NCBI GenBank assembly: GCA_902761665.1
Contig: CACWLA010000016.1
Coordinates: 1-40,968 of the forward strand
DNA: 40,968 nucleotides
Direction of reading: 5' to 3'
DNA from: an uncultured Lachnospiraceae bacterium
GTDB lineage: Bacteria; Bacillota; Clostridia; Lachnospirales; Lachnospiraceae
Part shown: piece after piece, positions 9,308 to 16,976 of the stretch
Layout of the letters: each line of letters begins with the position of its first letter
Position numbering within the stretch: position 1 is the stretch's first letter
Program-made: the position numbers and the translations under genes
Notes under the pieces: model-generated
The model's database searches: none
What the model was told of the DNA's origin: nothing
Seen by the model: the letters and a program-made list of their open reading frames with translations, nothing else

Positions 9308-10099
9308 ATGACAGCGAAAAGGTCGCAGAAGATCGGCGTCCTGGATTCCGGCGTCGGCGGACTGACCGTGGTCCGCGCCATGCAGCAGCTGCTGCCCGGC
9401 GAAGATGTGATCTATTTCGGCGACAGCGCCAACGTGCCCTACGGCAACAAGGACAGAAGCGAGATCCTGGCTCTGATGAACAAGATCCTGGATTTCATGG
9501 AGGAGAATGAGGTCAAGGCGATCGCGGTCGCCTGCAACACCCTTTCGACGCTCTACGACGTGTATGCCCCCGCGCGGAAGACGAAGATCTTCAGCATCGT
9601 GGAGGCCGGCGCCGGCAGGGTCCTGGAAGATAAGCTCCCCGAGGTCGGGATCGTGGCGACGGATTTCACCATCAAGACCGGCTGGTACGCGAAACTCATC
9701 CACGAAAAGGATCCGTCGGTAAAGGTATACGGCGCGGGCAACCACATGCTGGCGACCATCCTGGACCACGGACGCTTCGATGAGGTGCCGGAGAACCTGA
9801 AGCAGAACCTGGCCGACCTGTGGAAGCAGGGACGGCCGGACCACATCATCCTCGGCTGCACCCACTATCCGATCGTGAAGGACCAGTTTGAGGAACAGGC
9901 TCCGGGCGTGACCTTCATCGATCCCGCCTTCGAGATGGCAAAGAACATGAAGAAATGGCTGGAGGAGAACGATCTGCTGCGCAGGAAAAAGACCCACCAT
10001 CTGGACATTTTCACGAGCGGCGATCCGGCGTATTACGGCGAACTGTGCAGGCGGCTGAAGATCCAGAAGCCCGACAGCCTGAGCCAGAAGAGTCTGTAA
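9308..10099 (+). CDS. murI: Glutamate racemase
   Basis: This enzyme interconverts L- and D-glutamate without a cofactor and supplies D-glutamate for peptidoglycan. The 263-residue protein has the N-terminal DSGVGGLTVVRAM motif. The two catalytic cysteines are in ACNT (Cys76) and LGCTHYP (Cys184), and FGDSANVPYG follows the first strand. AAGGAGGA at 9292-9299 sits eight bases before the ATG at 9308, which fixes the start against longer in-frame alternatives. It lies 25 bases after valS and so is likely in the same operon. The C-terminus carries about 20 residues (SGDPAYYGELCRR...) seen in many clostridial racemases. Confidence 0.95.
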   Translation: MTAKRSQKIGVLDSGVGGLTVVRAMQQLLPGEDVIYFGDSANVPYGNKDRSEILALMNKILDFMEENEVKAIAVACNTLSTLYDVYAPARKTKIFSIVEAGAGRVLEDKLPEVGIVATDFTIKTGWYAKLIHEKDPSVKVYGAGNHMLATILDHGRFDEVPENLKQNLADLWKQGRPDHIILGCTHYPIVKDQFEEQAPGVTFIDPAFEMAKNMKKWLEENDLLRRKKTHHLDIFTSGDPAYYGELCRRLKIQKPDSLSQKSL

Positions 10100-10149
10100 T
10101 TTACGGCTGGCAGCCCCGCGCGGGCTGCAGGAAAGAAAAGGAGAAAAGC

Positions 10150-11568
10150 ATGGAAAGAAAGAATGCCTGGCTGTCCTATGACGCCGCGCAGAAGGCGAAA
10201 CTGACCGAACTGTGCGAGCGCTACAAGGAATTCATCACCCGCGGCAAGACCGAACGTGAATGTGTGGAACAGGCCGTGGAACTGGCGGAACGGGCCGGTT
10301 TCGTCTCCCTGGAGAAGGCCCGGAAGAAAGGAAAGAAGCTGAAGGCCGGCGATAAGGTCTACGATACGATCATGGGCAAGAGCATGATCCTCTTCACGGT
10401 CGGCAGCACGCCGATTGCGGAAGGCATGAACATCCTCGGCGCCCACATCGACAGCCCGAGACTCGATATCAAGCAGAATCCGCTGTATGAAGATACCGAT
10501 TTCGTGCTGCTGGATACGCACTACTACGGCGGCGTCAAGAAATATCAGTGGGTGACCCTCCCGCTGGCGATCCACGGTGTCGTGGCAAAGAAGGACGGCA
10601 CGGCTGTCAAGGTCGTCATCGGCGAAGATCCGGCCGATCCGGTCCTGACCATCACCGACCTGCTGATCCACCTGTCAGCGAACCAGATGCAGAAGAGCGG
10701 CGCTACGGTCATTGAAGGCGAAGACCTGAACCTGCTCATCGGCAGCGAACTTGTCGAGAAGAAGGACGAGGACGCGAAGAAGCCGAAGAAGGGCGAAAAG
10801 AAAGACCCGAAGGGGAACGTCAAGGACAATATCCTGAAGATCCTGAAGGATAAGTACGGCATCGAGGAAGAGGATTTCCTCTCCGCTGAGCTGGAAGTCG
10901 TTCCGGCAGGTCCGGCGAGAGACCTCGGCCTTGACCGCAGCATGATCCTCGGCTACGGCCACGACGACCGCATCTGCGCTTTCACTTCGCTGGAAGCCAT
11001 GCTGAACGTCAAAAAGCCCGAAAAGACCGCCGTCTGCCTGCTGGTGGACAAGGAAGAGATCGGTTCCGTAGGCGCGACCGGCATGCACTCCCGCTTCTTT
11101 GAAAATACAGTGGCGGAGGTCATGGACCTCTGCGGCCAGTACAGCGAACTGGAACTGCGCCGGGCGCTCCGCAATGCGAAGATGCTTTCTTCTGACGTGA
11201 GCGCGGGCTTTGACCCGAACTACCCGGCCGTGAACGAGAAGAAGAATACGGCCTACTTCGGCCGCGGCCTCGTCTTCAACAAGTACACCGGCTCCCGCGG
11301 CAAGAGCGGTTCGAACGACTGCTCCGCCGAATATTTCGCCGAAGTCCGCCGCATCATGGATGACGCAGGCGTCTTCTGGCAGACGGCCGAACTCGGCAAG
11401 GTCGACCAGGGCGGCGGCGGGACCATCGCCTACATCGCCGGCAACTACGGCATGAACGTGGTCGATGCCGGCATCGCGGTGCTGAGCATGCATGCACCGT
11501 GGGAAGCCGCCAGCAAGGCGGACATCTTCGAAGCCGTCAAGGGCTACGAAGCCTTCCTGAAGGCGTAA
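10150..11568 (+). CDS. M18 family aminopeptidase
   Basis: The 472-residue protein belongs to the M18 metallopeptidases (aspartyl aminopeptidase / aminopeptidase I). These are cytosolic, two-zinc tetrahedral enzymes that remove N-terminal residues from peptides. GAHIDSPRLD (metal ligand His99), DKEEIGSVGATGMHS (about residues 300-314) and SMHAPWE near the C-terminus are the family motifs. A Lys-rich insert (about residues 204-226) lies in the dimerisation domain. AAAGGAGAAAAGC precedes the ATG at 10150. A small 7-bp GC hairpin (10110-10128) lies in the 50-base gap after murI. The hairpin at 11615-11655 ends the transcript, making this the last gene of the T-box operon. Confidence 0.95.
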   Translation: MERKNAWLSYDAAQKAKLTELCERYKEFITRGKTERECVEQAVELAERAGFVSLEKARKKGKKLKAGDKVYDTIMGKSMILFTVGSTPIAEGMNILGAHIDSPRLDIKQNPLYEDTDFVLLDTHYYGGVKKYQWVTLPLAIHGVVAKKDGTAVKVVIGEDPADPVLTITDLLIHLSANQMQKSGATVIEGEDLNLLIGSELVEKKDEDAKKPKKGEKKDPKGNVKDNILKILKDKYGIEEEDFLSAELEVVPAGPARDLGLDRSMILGYGHDDRICAFTSLEAMLNVKKPEKTAVCLLVDKEEIGSVGATGMHSRFFENTVAEVMDLCGQYSELELRRALRNAKMLSSDVSAGFDPNYPAVNEKKNTAYFGRGLVFNKYTGSRGKSGSNDCSAEYFAEVRRIMDDAGVFWQTAELGKVDQGGGGTIAYIAGNYGMNVVDAGIAVLSMHAPWEAASKADIFEAVKGYEAFLKA

Positions 11569-11577
11569 ACCGCTTTT

Positions 11578-11603
11578 CTGTCATCCTGAGCGAAGCGAAG
11601 GAT
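11578..11603 (+). repeat. Dispersed GTCATCCTGAGCGAAGCGAA-type element (single copy here)
   Basis: The 26-base sequence between the M18 stop codon and the terminator contains TCATCCTGAGCGAAGCGAAG. From memory, this word recurs in intergenic regions of many unrelated bacteria, often near gene ends. Only one copy is present in this window, so its repeat nature is knowledge and not seen here. Confidence 0.45.
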
Positions 11604-11614
11604 TTAATCACAAC

Positions 11615-11655
11615 AAAACCGCCCTTCCGGTGCCTGAAGCCGGAAGGGCGGTTTT
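11615..11655. terminator. Bidirectional intrinsic terminator
   Basis: The arms 11615-11630 and 11640-11655 pair perfectly over 16 bp, beginning AAAACCGCCC and ending GGGCGGTTTT, around a nine-base loop. The A-run on one side and T-run on the other let it end both the + strand M18 operon and the converging small gene on the - strand. Confidence 0.92.
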
Positions 11656-11687
11656 GCTGTGAAAGAGGGAAAGATTCAGTTGTCAGG

Positions 11688-11846
11688 TCAGTCGCAGCCG
11701 CATCCGGGCTTGAAAAGCGGGTAACTGTAGCCGTTTTCGATGTATTCTTCGGCAGCGGCAAGAATCGTATCGAGATTCGATGTGGCGAGAGAAGGATCCT
11801 TCTTCTGATCGCGGGTCTCCTGTGCGGGTTTGCTGTTCTTTTTCAT
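11688..11846 (-). CDS. Small 52-residue protein with C-terminal GCGCD, unknown function
   Basis: This short frame encodes 52 residues: a basic, polar N-terminal half (KKNSKPAQETRDQKKD), a helical middle (LDTILAAAEEYIENG), and an aromatic/proline/cysteine tail, SYPLFKPGCGCD. It is supported as a gene by AAGGAG placed nine bases before its ATG, by a promoter (TTGACA-17-TATGCT, complement of 11921-11949) and by a shared terminator just downstream. It diverges from a LysR-type regulator. I do not recognise the family. The leader-like N-terminus with a Cys/Gly-rich end would suit a small metal-binding or modified peptide, but no modifying enzyme is adjacent, so this is only a possibility. Confidence 0.72.
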   Translation of the reverse strand: MKKNSKPAQETRDQKKDPSLATSNLDTILAAAEEYIENGYSYPLFKPGCGCD

Positions 11847-11920
11847 GACGGGCTCCTTTCTGCCTTTTATGCTTTTTAATGTATTGCGCCTGCGGCGCAT
11901 TTCTTTTTCTTTTCGCCTTA

Positions 11921-11949
11921 AGCATAAAACGGAAAAATACTGTTGTCAA
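11921..11949 (-). promoter_or_regulatory. Promoter of the 52-residue small gene
   Basis: On the - strand TTGACA (11949-11944) and TATGCT (11926-11921) are 17 bases apart. The -35 box overlaps that of the divergent LysR promoter almost exactly (11943-11948). Confidence 0.7.
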
Positions 11950-11976
11950 ACTGTTTAATTTTGTATATAATACAAA
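11943..11976 (+). promoter_or_regulatory. Promoter and candidate operator of the LysR gene
   Basis: TTGTCA (11943-11948) and TATAAT (11966-11971) are 17 bases apart. An inverted repeat, TTTGTAT (11960-11966) and ATACAAA (11970-11976), spans the -10 box with a three-base centre. Its T-rich/A-rich dyad form is compatible with LysR-type autoregulation, but binding is inference. Confidence 0.75.
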
Positions 11977-12004
11977 TAAAATACTGTATCAAGAGGAGCC
12001 TGCC

Positions 12005-12955
12005 ATGAACTTCCAGAGCATGCATTATTTTCTCCAGGTCGCGGAGAAGCGCAGCTTTTCCCAGGCCGCGGAGGGCTTATACATCACCCAGCAGACTCTG
12101 AGCGCGAGCATTGCCTCCCTTGAGAGGGAGCTCGGCTGCCAGCTGTTCGTGAGGCACGTTCCGCTGGAACTGACTTACGGCGGCGAACGTTTTCTGCAGT
12201 ACGCGAAAAACATGCTGGAGACCCGGGACAGGATGCTCCGGGACTTTGTCGAGATCAGGGAGGAGAAGAGAGGACGTCTGCGCATCGGCATTGCGGTAAA
12301 CCGCGGCAAGATGCTGATGCCGGCCGCCGTCCGAAAGTTCCACGAAACCTGGCCGCTCGTCGAAGTCAGGATCGATGAGCGGAAAAACGACGAGCTGTTG
12401 CCGGCGCTGTACGACGGTGAGATCGACCTGGCCGTTGCCAACTTCCCGGCTGATGCGCACGGGATCGTCACGGAAGACTACTATGAGGCTGAGGTCGTTC
12501 TGGCCGTGAGCGAAAAACTGCTGCAGGAGCGCTTCGGCGCCGAGGCGGCGGAACTGAAGGCCGAACTCCGCCGGACGCAGGACCTGCGGCTGCTTGCCCG
12601 TGTTCCCTTCCTCATGAGCAACGTTCAGGGCGTGACCGGCAGGATCGAGCGGAATCTGATCCGGCAGGCCGGCCTTACGCCCGAGGTTCGGGCTTCCTCC
12701 GCGAACATCGGAACGGTCATGGACATGTGCGTGCTCGGCGAAGGGGCCTGCTTCTGCCCGGAGGACCTGCTGCGGGACCTTCCGGCAGACGGCACGGAGG
12801 GGCTGTTTGTTCTCCGTTTCCCGAACGGAGGAACGGTCTATCCGGTCCGTTTCGGCTGGCTTCCGGAACAGGGGGAATGGAAAGCCCGGAGCGCTTTCAT
12901 TGAAACCGCAAAGAAGGTCCTGCCGCCCGGCTTTTCTTCGCCTTCCGTCCGCTGA
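12005..12955 (+). CDS. LysR-type transcriptional regulator
   Basis: The 316-residue protein has the LysR N-terminal winged helix-turn-helix: MNFQSMHYFLQVAEKRSFSQ, then AAEGLYITQQTLSASIASLE, then LGCQLFVR. A substrate-binding domain of the periplasmic-binding-protein type follows (RGRLRIGIAVNRGKML and GEIDLAVANFP). Such proteins usually sense a small metabolite and control a divergent gene as well as their own. AGAGGAG precedes the ATG at 12005. Its promoter shares the -35 region with the divergent 52-residue gene, which is therefore the most likely target. The effector cannot be told. A 160-base gap follows, containing a GC-rich hairpin (about 12938-12973) without a T tail and the hppA promoter. 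Confidence 0.93.
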   Translation: MNFQSMHYFLQVAEKRSFSQAAEGLYITQQTLSASIASLERELGCQLFVRHVPLELTYGGERFLQYAKNMLETRDRMLRDFVEIREEKRGRLRIGIAVNRGKMLMPAAVRKFHETWPLVEVRIDERKNDELLPALYDGEIDLAVANFPADAHGIVTEDYYEAEVVLAVSEKLLQERFGAEAAELKAELRRTQDLRLLARVPFLMSNVQGVTGRIERNLIRQAGLTPEVRASSANIGTVMDMCVLGEGACFCPEDLLRDLPADGTEGLFVLRFPNGGTVYPVRFGWLPEQGEWKARSAFIETAKKVLPPGFSSPSVR

Positions 12956-13040
12956 GACTGACGGGAAGGCGAAAAAAGGCCATTTTGGCGCAAACGTTTA
13001 CGAAAAAATGCCGAAACACCATTTTTCTTCAAAAAACAGG

Positions 13041-13069
13041 TTTACTTCTCAGAGAAAAGTCATTATAAT
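13041..13069 (+). promoter_or_regulatory. Promoter of hppA
   Basis: TTTACT (13041-13046) and a perfect TATAAT (13064-13069) are 17 bases apart in an AT-rich stretch about 50 bases before the hppA start. AAGGAGG lies just before the ATG. Confidence 0.72.
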
Positions 13070-13119
13070 CTCTATATTGTTACTGTTCTTTTGCTACAAC
13101 TGAACATAAGGAGGCGCTT

Positions 13120-15108
13120 ATGAATGATTTCGTGAACTGGCTGCCTGCGGTACTGGGCGTCATCGCCCTGCTGTTTGCGGCCTATCTGATCCGGAAAGTC
13201 GGAAAAGCTGAAGCCGGAACGGAAAGAATGCAGGAGATCGCGGGCCACATTCACCAGGGAGCCAAGGCTTTCCTGATGGCGGAATACCGCATCCTGGTCA
13301 TCTTCGTGGTGATCCTGTTTGTCGCGATCGGCTTCGGGATCGGCTGGATGACCGCCGTATGTTTCCTGGCCGGCGCACTGTTTTCGACCGCGGCCGGTTA
13401 TATCGGCATGAACGTGGCTACGAAGGCCAACGTGAGGACCGCTGCGGCGGCCAAGGCCAAAGGCCAGAATGCCGCGCTGTCGATCGCTTTCTCCGGCGGC
13501 GCTGTCATGGGCATGTGCGTGGTCGGCTTCGGCCTCTTCGGTGCCTGCATCATTTATCTCGTGACCGGCAGTACGGATGCGCTTTCGGGCTTCTCGCTGG
13601 GCGCTTCCTCCATCGCGCTGTTTGCCCGTGTGGGCGGCGGCATTTATACCAAGGCGGCTGACGTCGGCGCCGACCTGGTCGGCAAGGTCGAAGCCGGTAT
13701 CCCCGAAGATGACCCGAGAAACCCCGCCACCATCGCCGATAACGTCGGCGACAACGTGGGCGACGTGGCCGGCATGGGCGCCGACCTCTTCGAATCCTAC
13801 GTCGGTTCCCTGGTCTCCGCGGTCACGCTCGGCGTGCTCGCCTATCAGGTCAAAGGCGCATTCTTCCCGCTTCTCATCGCGGCGCTCGGCATCCTTTCCG
13901 GCATCATCGGCTGCTTCTTCGTGAAGGGCGATGAAAAGTCCAATCCGCACAAGGCGCTGAAGATGGGCAGCTACGTGGCCTCCGCCCTCGTGGTGGTCGG
14001 CACTGTCGGCCTGAGCTTTCTGTTCTTTGATTCGATCAGGGCAGCCATTGCCATCGTCTGCGGCCTGGTGGTCGGCCTGATCATCGGTACCGTGACCGAG
14101 ATCTATACCTCTTCCGACTACCGCTTCGTCAAGAAGATCGCGCAGCAGTCCGAGACCGGTCCCGCAACGACCGTCATTTCCGGCATCGCCGTGGGCATGC
14201 AGTCGACGGCCATTCCGATCATCCTGATCGCGGTCGGCATCTTCGGCGCTTATAAAGCGTTCGACCTTTACGGCATCGCGCTTGCCGCCGTCGGCATGCT
14301 GTCCACCACGGGCATCACCGTTGCCGTTGACGCTTACGGCCCCATTGCCGACAACGCGGGCGGCATTGCGGAAATGTCCCACCTGCCGAAGGATGTGCGC
14401 AAGATCACCGACAAGCTGGACGCCGTGGGCAACACCACCGCTGCCATGGGCAAGGGCTTTGCCATCGGCTCTGCGGCACTGACCGCTCTGGCCCTGTTCG
14501 TTTCCTACGCACAGGCAGTCGGCCTATTTGAAGCCGGTATCAACGTACTGGATTACAAGGTCATCATCGGCCTGTTCATCGGCGGCATGCTGCCGTTCAT
14601 GTTCTCCTCCATGACCATGGACTCCGTCTCCAAGGCGGCGTACAAGATGATCGAGGAAGTCCGCCATCAGTTCCGCACCATCCCGGGCATCCTGGAAGGT
14701 ACGGGCAAGCCGGACTACAAGCGCTGCGTCGCCATTTCCACCCAGGCTGCCCTGAAGGAAATGCTGATCCCCGGCATCATGGCCGTGATCTCTCCGCTGC
14801 TCGTCGGCTTCCTGCTCGGCCCGACCGCTCTCGGCGGCATGCTGGCCGGCGCGCTCGTGACCGGTGTTCTGCTGGCCATCTTCATGTCCAACTCGGGCGG
14901 TGCCTGGGACAATGCGAAGAAGTACATTGAAGAAGGCAACCACGGCGGCAAGGGTTCCGATGCCCACCACGCAGCCGTCGTCGGCGATACCGTCGGCGAT
15001 CCGTTCAAGGATACTTCAGGCCCGTCCATCAACATCCTGATCAAACTGATGACGGTTGTTTCACTCGTGTTCGCGGCGCTCATCAAAGCGGTCGGCGGCT
15101 TGCTGTAA
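13120..15108 (+). CDS. hppA: Membrane-bound ion-pumping pyrophosphatase, K+-stimulated type
   Basis: The 662-residue integral membrane protein couples hydrolysis of pyrophosphate to pumping of Na+ and/or H+. It has many hydrophobic segments. The substrate-binding signature [20 protein letters not shown] and the acidic [20 protein letters not shown] are near residues 181-225, with a second acidic set near the C-terminus ([14 protein letters not shown]). The sequence [10 protein letters not shown] near residue 437 has Ala at the position where K+-independent enzymes carry Lys, so it should be the K+-dependent class. Na+ versus H+ specificity is not resolved. AAGGAGG precedes the start, and the next gene begins 11 bases after the stop. 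Confidence 0.96.
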   Translation: MNDFVNWLPAVLGVIALLFAAYLIRKVGKAEAGTERMQEIAGHIHQGAKAFLMAEYRILVIFVVILFVAIGFGIGWMTAVCFLAGALFSTAAGYIGMNVATKANVRTAAAAKAKGQNAALSIAFSGGAVMGMCVVGFGLFGACIIYLVTGSTDALSGFSLGASSIALFARVGGGIYTKAADVGADLVGKVEAGIPEDDPRNPATIADNVGDNVGDVAGMGADLFESYVGSLVSAVTLGVLAYQVKGAFFPLLIAALGILSGIIGCFFVKGDEKSNPHKALKMGSYVASALVVVGTVGLSFLFFDSIRAAIAIVCGLVVGLIIGTVTEIYTSSDYRFVKKIAQQSETGPATTVISGIAVGMQSTAIPIILIAVGIFGAYKAFDLYGIALAAVGMLSTTGITVAVDAYGPIADNAGGIAEMSHLPKDVRKITDKLDAVGNTTAAMGKGFAIGSAALTALALFVSYAQAVGLFEAGINVLDYKVIIGLFIGGMLPFMFSSMTMDSVSKAAYKMIEEVRHQFRTIPGILEGTGKPDYKRCVAISTQAALKEMLIPGIMAVISPLLVGFLLGPTALGGMLAGALVTGVLLAIFMSNSGGAWDNAKKYIEEGNHGGKGSDAHHAAVVGDTVGDPFKDTSGPSINILIKLMTVVSLVFAALIKAVGGLL

Positions 15109-15118
15109 GGAGGAAGAC

Positions 15119-16030
15119 ATGTTTAATTATCCTAAGGAATTCGATCATATCGTTGAAAAGGCAATGGAACGCGGTCCGAAGAAAGCGGCCGTCGTGGGCT
15201 CCAACAGCGCGAACATCCTGCAGGGAGTTTTCGCCGCACAGGAAGCCGGTTTCGTGGAACCGATCCTCATCGGCAACTTCCGCAAGACCAAGGAAATGCT
15301 GGAAGAACTCGGCCTGGGCGACCGTCATTATGATTTCTATCCGACCTCGAACAACGTCAATCCCGTGCAGTACGCGATCGAAATGATCCAGGCGGGGAGC
15401 GCCGACGTGCTCGTGCGCGGCAATATCCAGACCCGTGACTTCCTGCTTCCGATCATGAACAAGTCGAACCACCTGATCAAGGAAGGCCGCCTGGTCACCC
15501 ACATCAGCGTAATGAAATCCGACGAATATGACCGCCTGCTGGCTGTTTCGGACTGCACCCTGCTCGTGGAACCGTCCATCGAACAGCGCGAAGAAGTCAT
15601 CCGCAACATGACCGAAGCCCTGAAGAACTTCGGGATCGAAAGGCCGAACATCGCCCTGCTGTCCCTGGTCGAGAAGCCCAGCTTCCACATGAAGGACACC
15701 GTGGAAGCCCAGACGATCGTGATGCATCACAAAGAGGAACCGATTGCGGACTGCAACCTGTACGGCCCCATCACCTACGATCTGGTCATCAGCAAGGAAG
15801 CAGCGGAACTGAAGCATTATGAATGCGAGTACAGCGGCGCGTTCGACGGCATCGTCGTGCCGAACCTGCTGGCCGGCAACCTCATCTGCAAGTTCTGGGA
15901 TGCCCACCTGCACAGTTACGCCTGCGGCGTTCTCTCCGGGACCAAGATCCCGGTCGCGATCTCCGGCCGCAGTGAATCTCCGGCGCACGCCTTCCTGTCG
16001 CTCGCCGGTTCCATCGCGATGGCCGACTGA
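15119..16030 (+). CDS. ptb: Phosphate butyryl/acetyltransferase family enzyme
   Basis: The 303-residue protein is of the PTA_PTB fold, and its length fits phosphate butyryltransferase. It would transfer butyryl (or acetyl) from CoA to phosphate, the step before an acyl kinase makes ATP. Recognisable segments are [20 protein letters not shown] near the start, [18 protein letters not shown], and the C-terminal [17 protein letters not shown] and [25 protein letters not shown] precedes the ATG at 15119. It follows hppA closely and is probably co-transcribed. No butyrate kinase gene is adjacent, so butyryl specificity is inferred from family length and could instead be acetyl or another short acyl group. 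The gene symbol is tentative. Confidence 0.85.
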   Translation: MFNYPKEFDHIVEKAMERGPKKAAVVGSNSANILQGVFAAQEAGFVEPILIGNFRKTKEMLEELGLGDRHYDFYPTSNNVNPVQYAIEMIQAGSADVLVRGNIQTRDFLLPIMNKSNHLIKEGRLVTHISVMKSDEYDRLLAVSDCTLLVEPSIEQREEVIRNMTEALKNFGIERPNIALLSLVEKPSFHMKDTVEAQTIVMHHKEEPIADCNLYGPITYDLVISKEAAELKHYECEYSGAFDGIVVPNLLAGNLICKFWDAHLHSYACGVLSGTKIPVAISGRSESPAHAFLSLAGSIAMAD

Positions 16031-16044
16031 GGCCGTGCTCTGTG

Positions 16045-16070
16045 AAAATGCCGCCTTCGGGCGGCATTTT
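16045..16070 (+). terminator. UUCG-loop terminator hairpin after ptb
   Basis: AAAATGCCGCC (16045-16055) and GGCGGCATTTT (16060-16070) pair perfectly around a TTCG tetraloop. The T-run is short (four), so read-through into the next gene, which starts only 21 bases later, is possible. Confidence 0.82.
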
Positions 16071-16091
16071 CCGTAAAAGAAAGGAAATGCC

Positions 16092-16976
16092 ATGAGCAGC
16101 GGGAATCGCTCTGACGATCAGATGAAATGTGTTTACATGGGACCGCCGATGCGGCGGAATCTGCTGGATTCCCTGAAAGAGCGTCTTGCGGGAAAAGAAC
16201 CGAAAAAGCCTTACCCGGGAAGCTTTGCTGATGACAGGGATCCGGATGACGGTCCCGGTACGGCGGACGTTCATGCCGGCCCCGGTCCGGACCCGGAAGA
16301 ACCGGAACTGGAGGAGGTCTACATGGGCCCGCCGCTGACGGAGGAGCCGGAACCGGAGTCTGACCCTGCGCCTGAGCCAGGGACTTTGCCGGCGCCCGCG
16401 CCGGAAGCAAAAGCGCCGTATGATCCCCGGATCACGGAAGGCGTTTACGCGGGACCTCAGATCCCGCCGATGGCGCCGGTCTATGCCGGACCTGAGATGA
16501 TGAACGACCCGCAGAAGGATCCGCGGGTGTGGGATCCGAAAAAACCGCGCATGGAAGCACTTTATGCTGCACCGAGACGGCCCAGTGAGATGATGATGGT
16601 CTACGCGGGACCGGATTATTTCGCAAGGAAAAAGAATGCGCAGGCGCCGATGATGCTGGTCTACGCGGGACCGCCGAACATGCCGTCGATGGCGCAGCAG
16701 ATGGAAGCCGCACGGAGCCAGGCAGAGAATGATCAGAAGGAAGCGCCGGACTACAGGAATGAGACGCAGGACCCCGAGGATCTCGGCAGGCCGACCGTCT
16801 GCCCCGGCTGCGGGGCGTCCGTCCCGCAGAGCCGCTTCTGCAGCGAGTGCGGTGCGCTGCTTCCGGGGACTCTCATGGTGAAATGCTCCTGCTGCGGCAG
16901 TATCGTCAGGAAGGGCAAATTCTGCATGGAGTGCGGCGCGCCCTTCACGCAGGAAGAAAGCAGTCCGGAAGCATGA
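16092..16976 (+). CDS. VYAGP-repeat protein with two C-terminal zinc ribbons; putative peptide precursor
   Basis: I do not recognise this 294-residue protein as a named family. Eight short motifs are spread along an acidic, Pro/Met-rich, probably disordered region: VYMGP (14-18), VHAGP (60-64), VYMGP (76-80), VYAGP (118-122), VYAGP (130-134), LYAAP (157-161), VYAGP (170-174) and VYAGP (190-194). The C-terminus has two zinc ribbons of spacing C-x2-C-x9-C-x2-C: Cys237/240/250/253 and Cys265/268/278/281. There is no signal peptide or membrane segment. It overlaps the next gene, a radical SAM/SPASM enzyme, by four bases (ATGA). Repeated short aromatic motifs beside such an enzyme suggest a multi-core substrate (RiPP-like precursor), with the zinc ribbons as a C-terminal recognition or carrier module. 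That is inference. Alternatively it is a scaffold protein whose gene merely neighbours the enzyme. Confidence 0.82.
   Translation: MSSGNRSDDQMKCVYMGPPMRRNLLDSLKERLAGKEPKKPYPGSFADDRDPDDGPGTADVHAGPGPDPEEPELEEVYMGPPLTEEPEPESDPAPEPGTLPAPAPEAKAPYDPRITEGVYAGPQIPPMAPVYAGPEMMNDPQKDPRVWDPKKPRMEALYAAPRRPSEMMMVYAGPDYFARKKNAQAPMMLVYAGPPNMPSMAQQMEAARSQAENDQKEAPDYRNETQDPEDLGRPTVCPGCGASVPQSRFCSECGALLPGTLMVKCSCCGSIVRKGKFCMECGAPFTQEESSPEA

Noticed and set aside
12938-12973. GC-rich hairpin at the end of the LysR gene as a terminator
   Set aside because: The right arm is followed by A residues and no T-run, and one arm has a bulge, so it is not a convincing + strand terminator.
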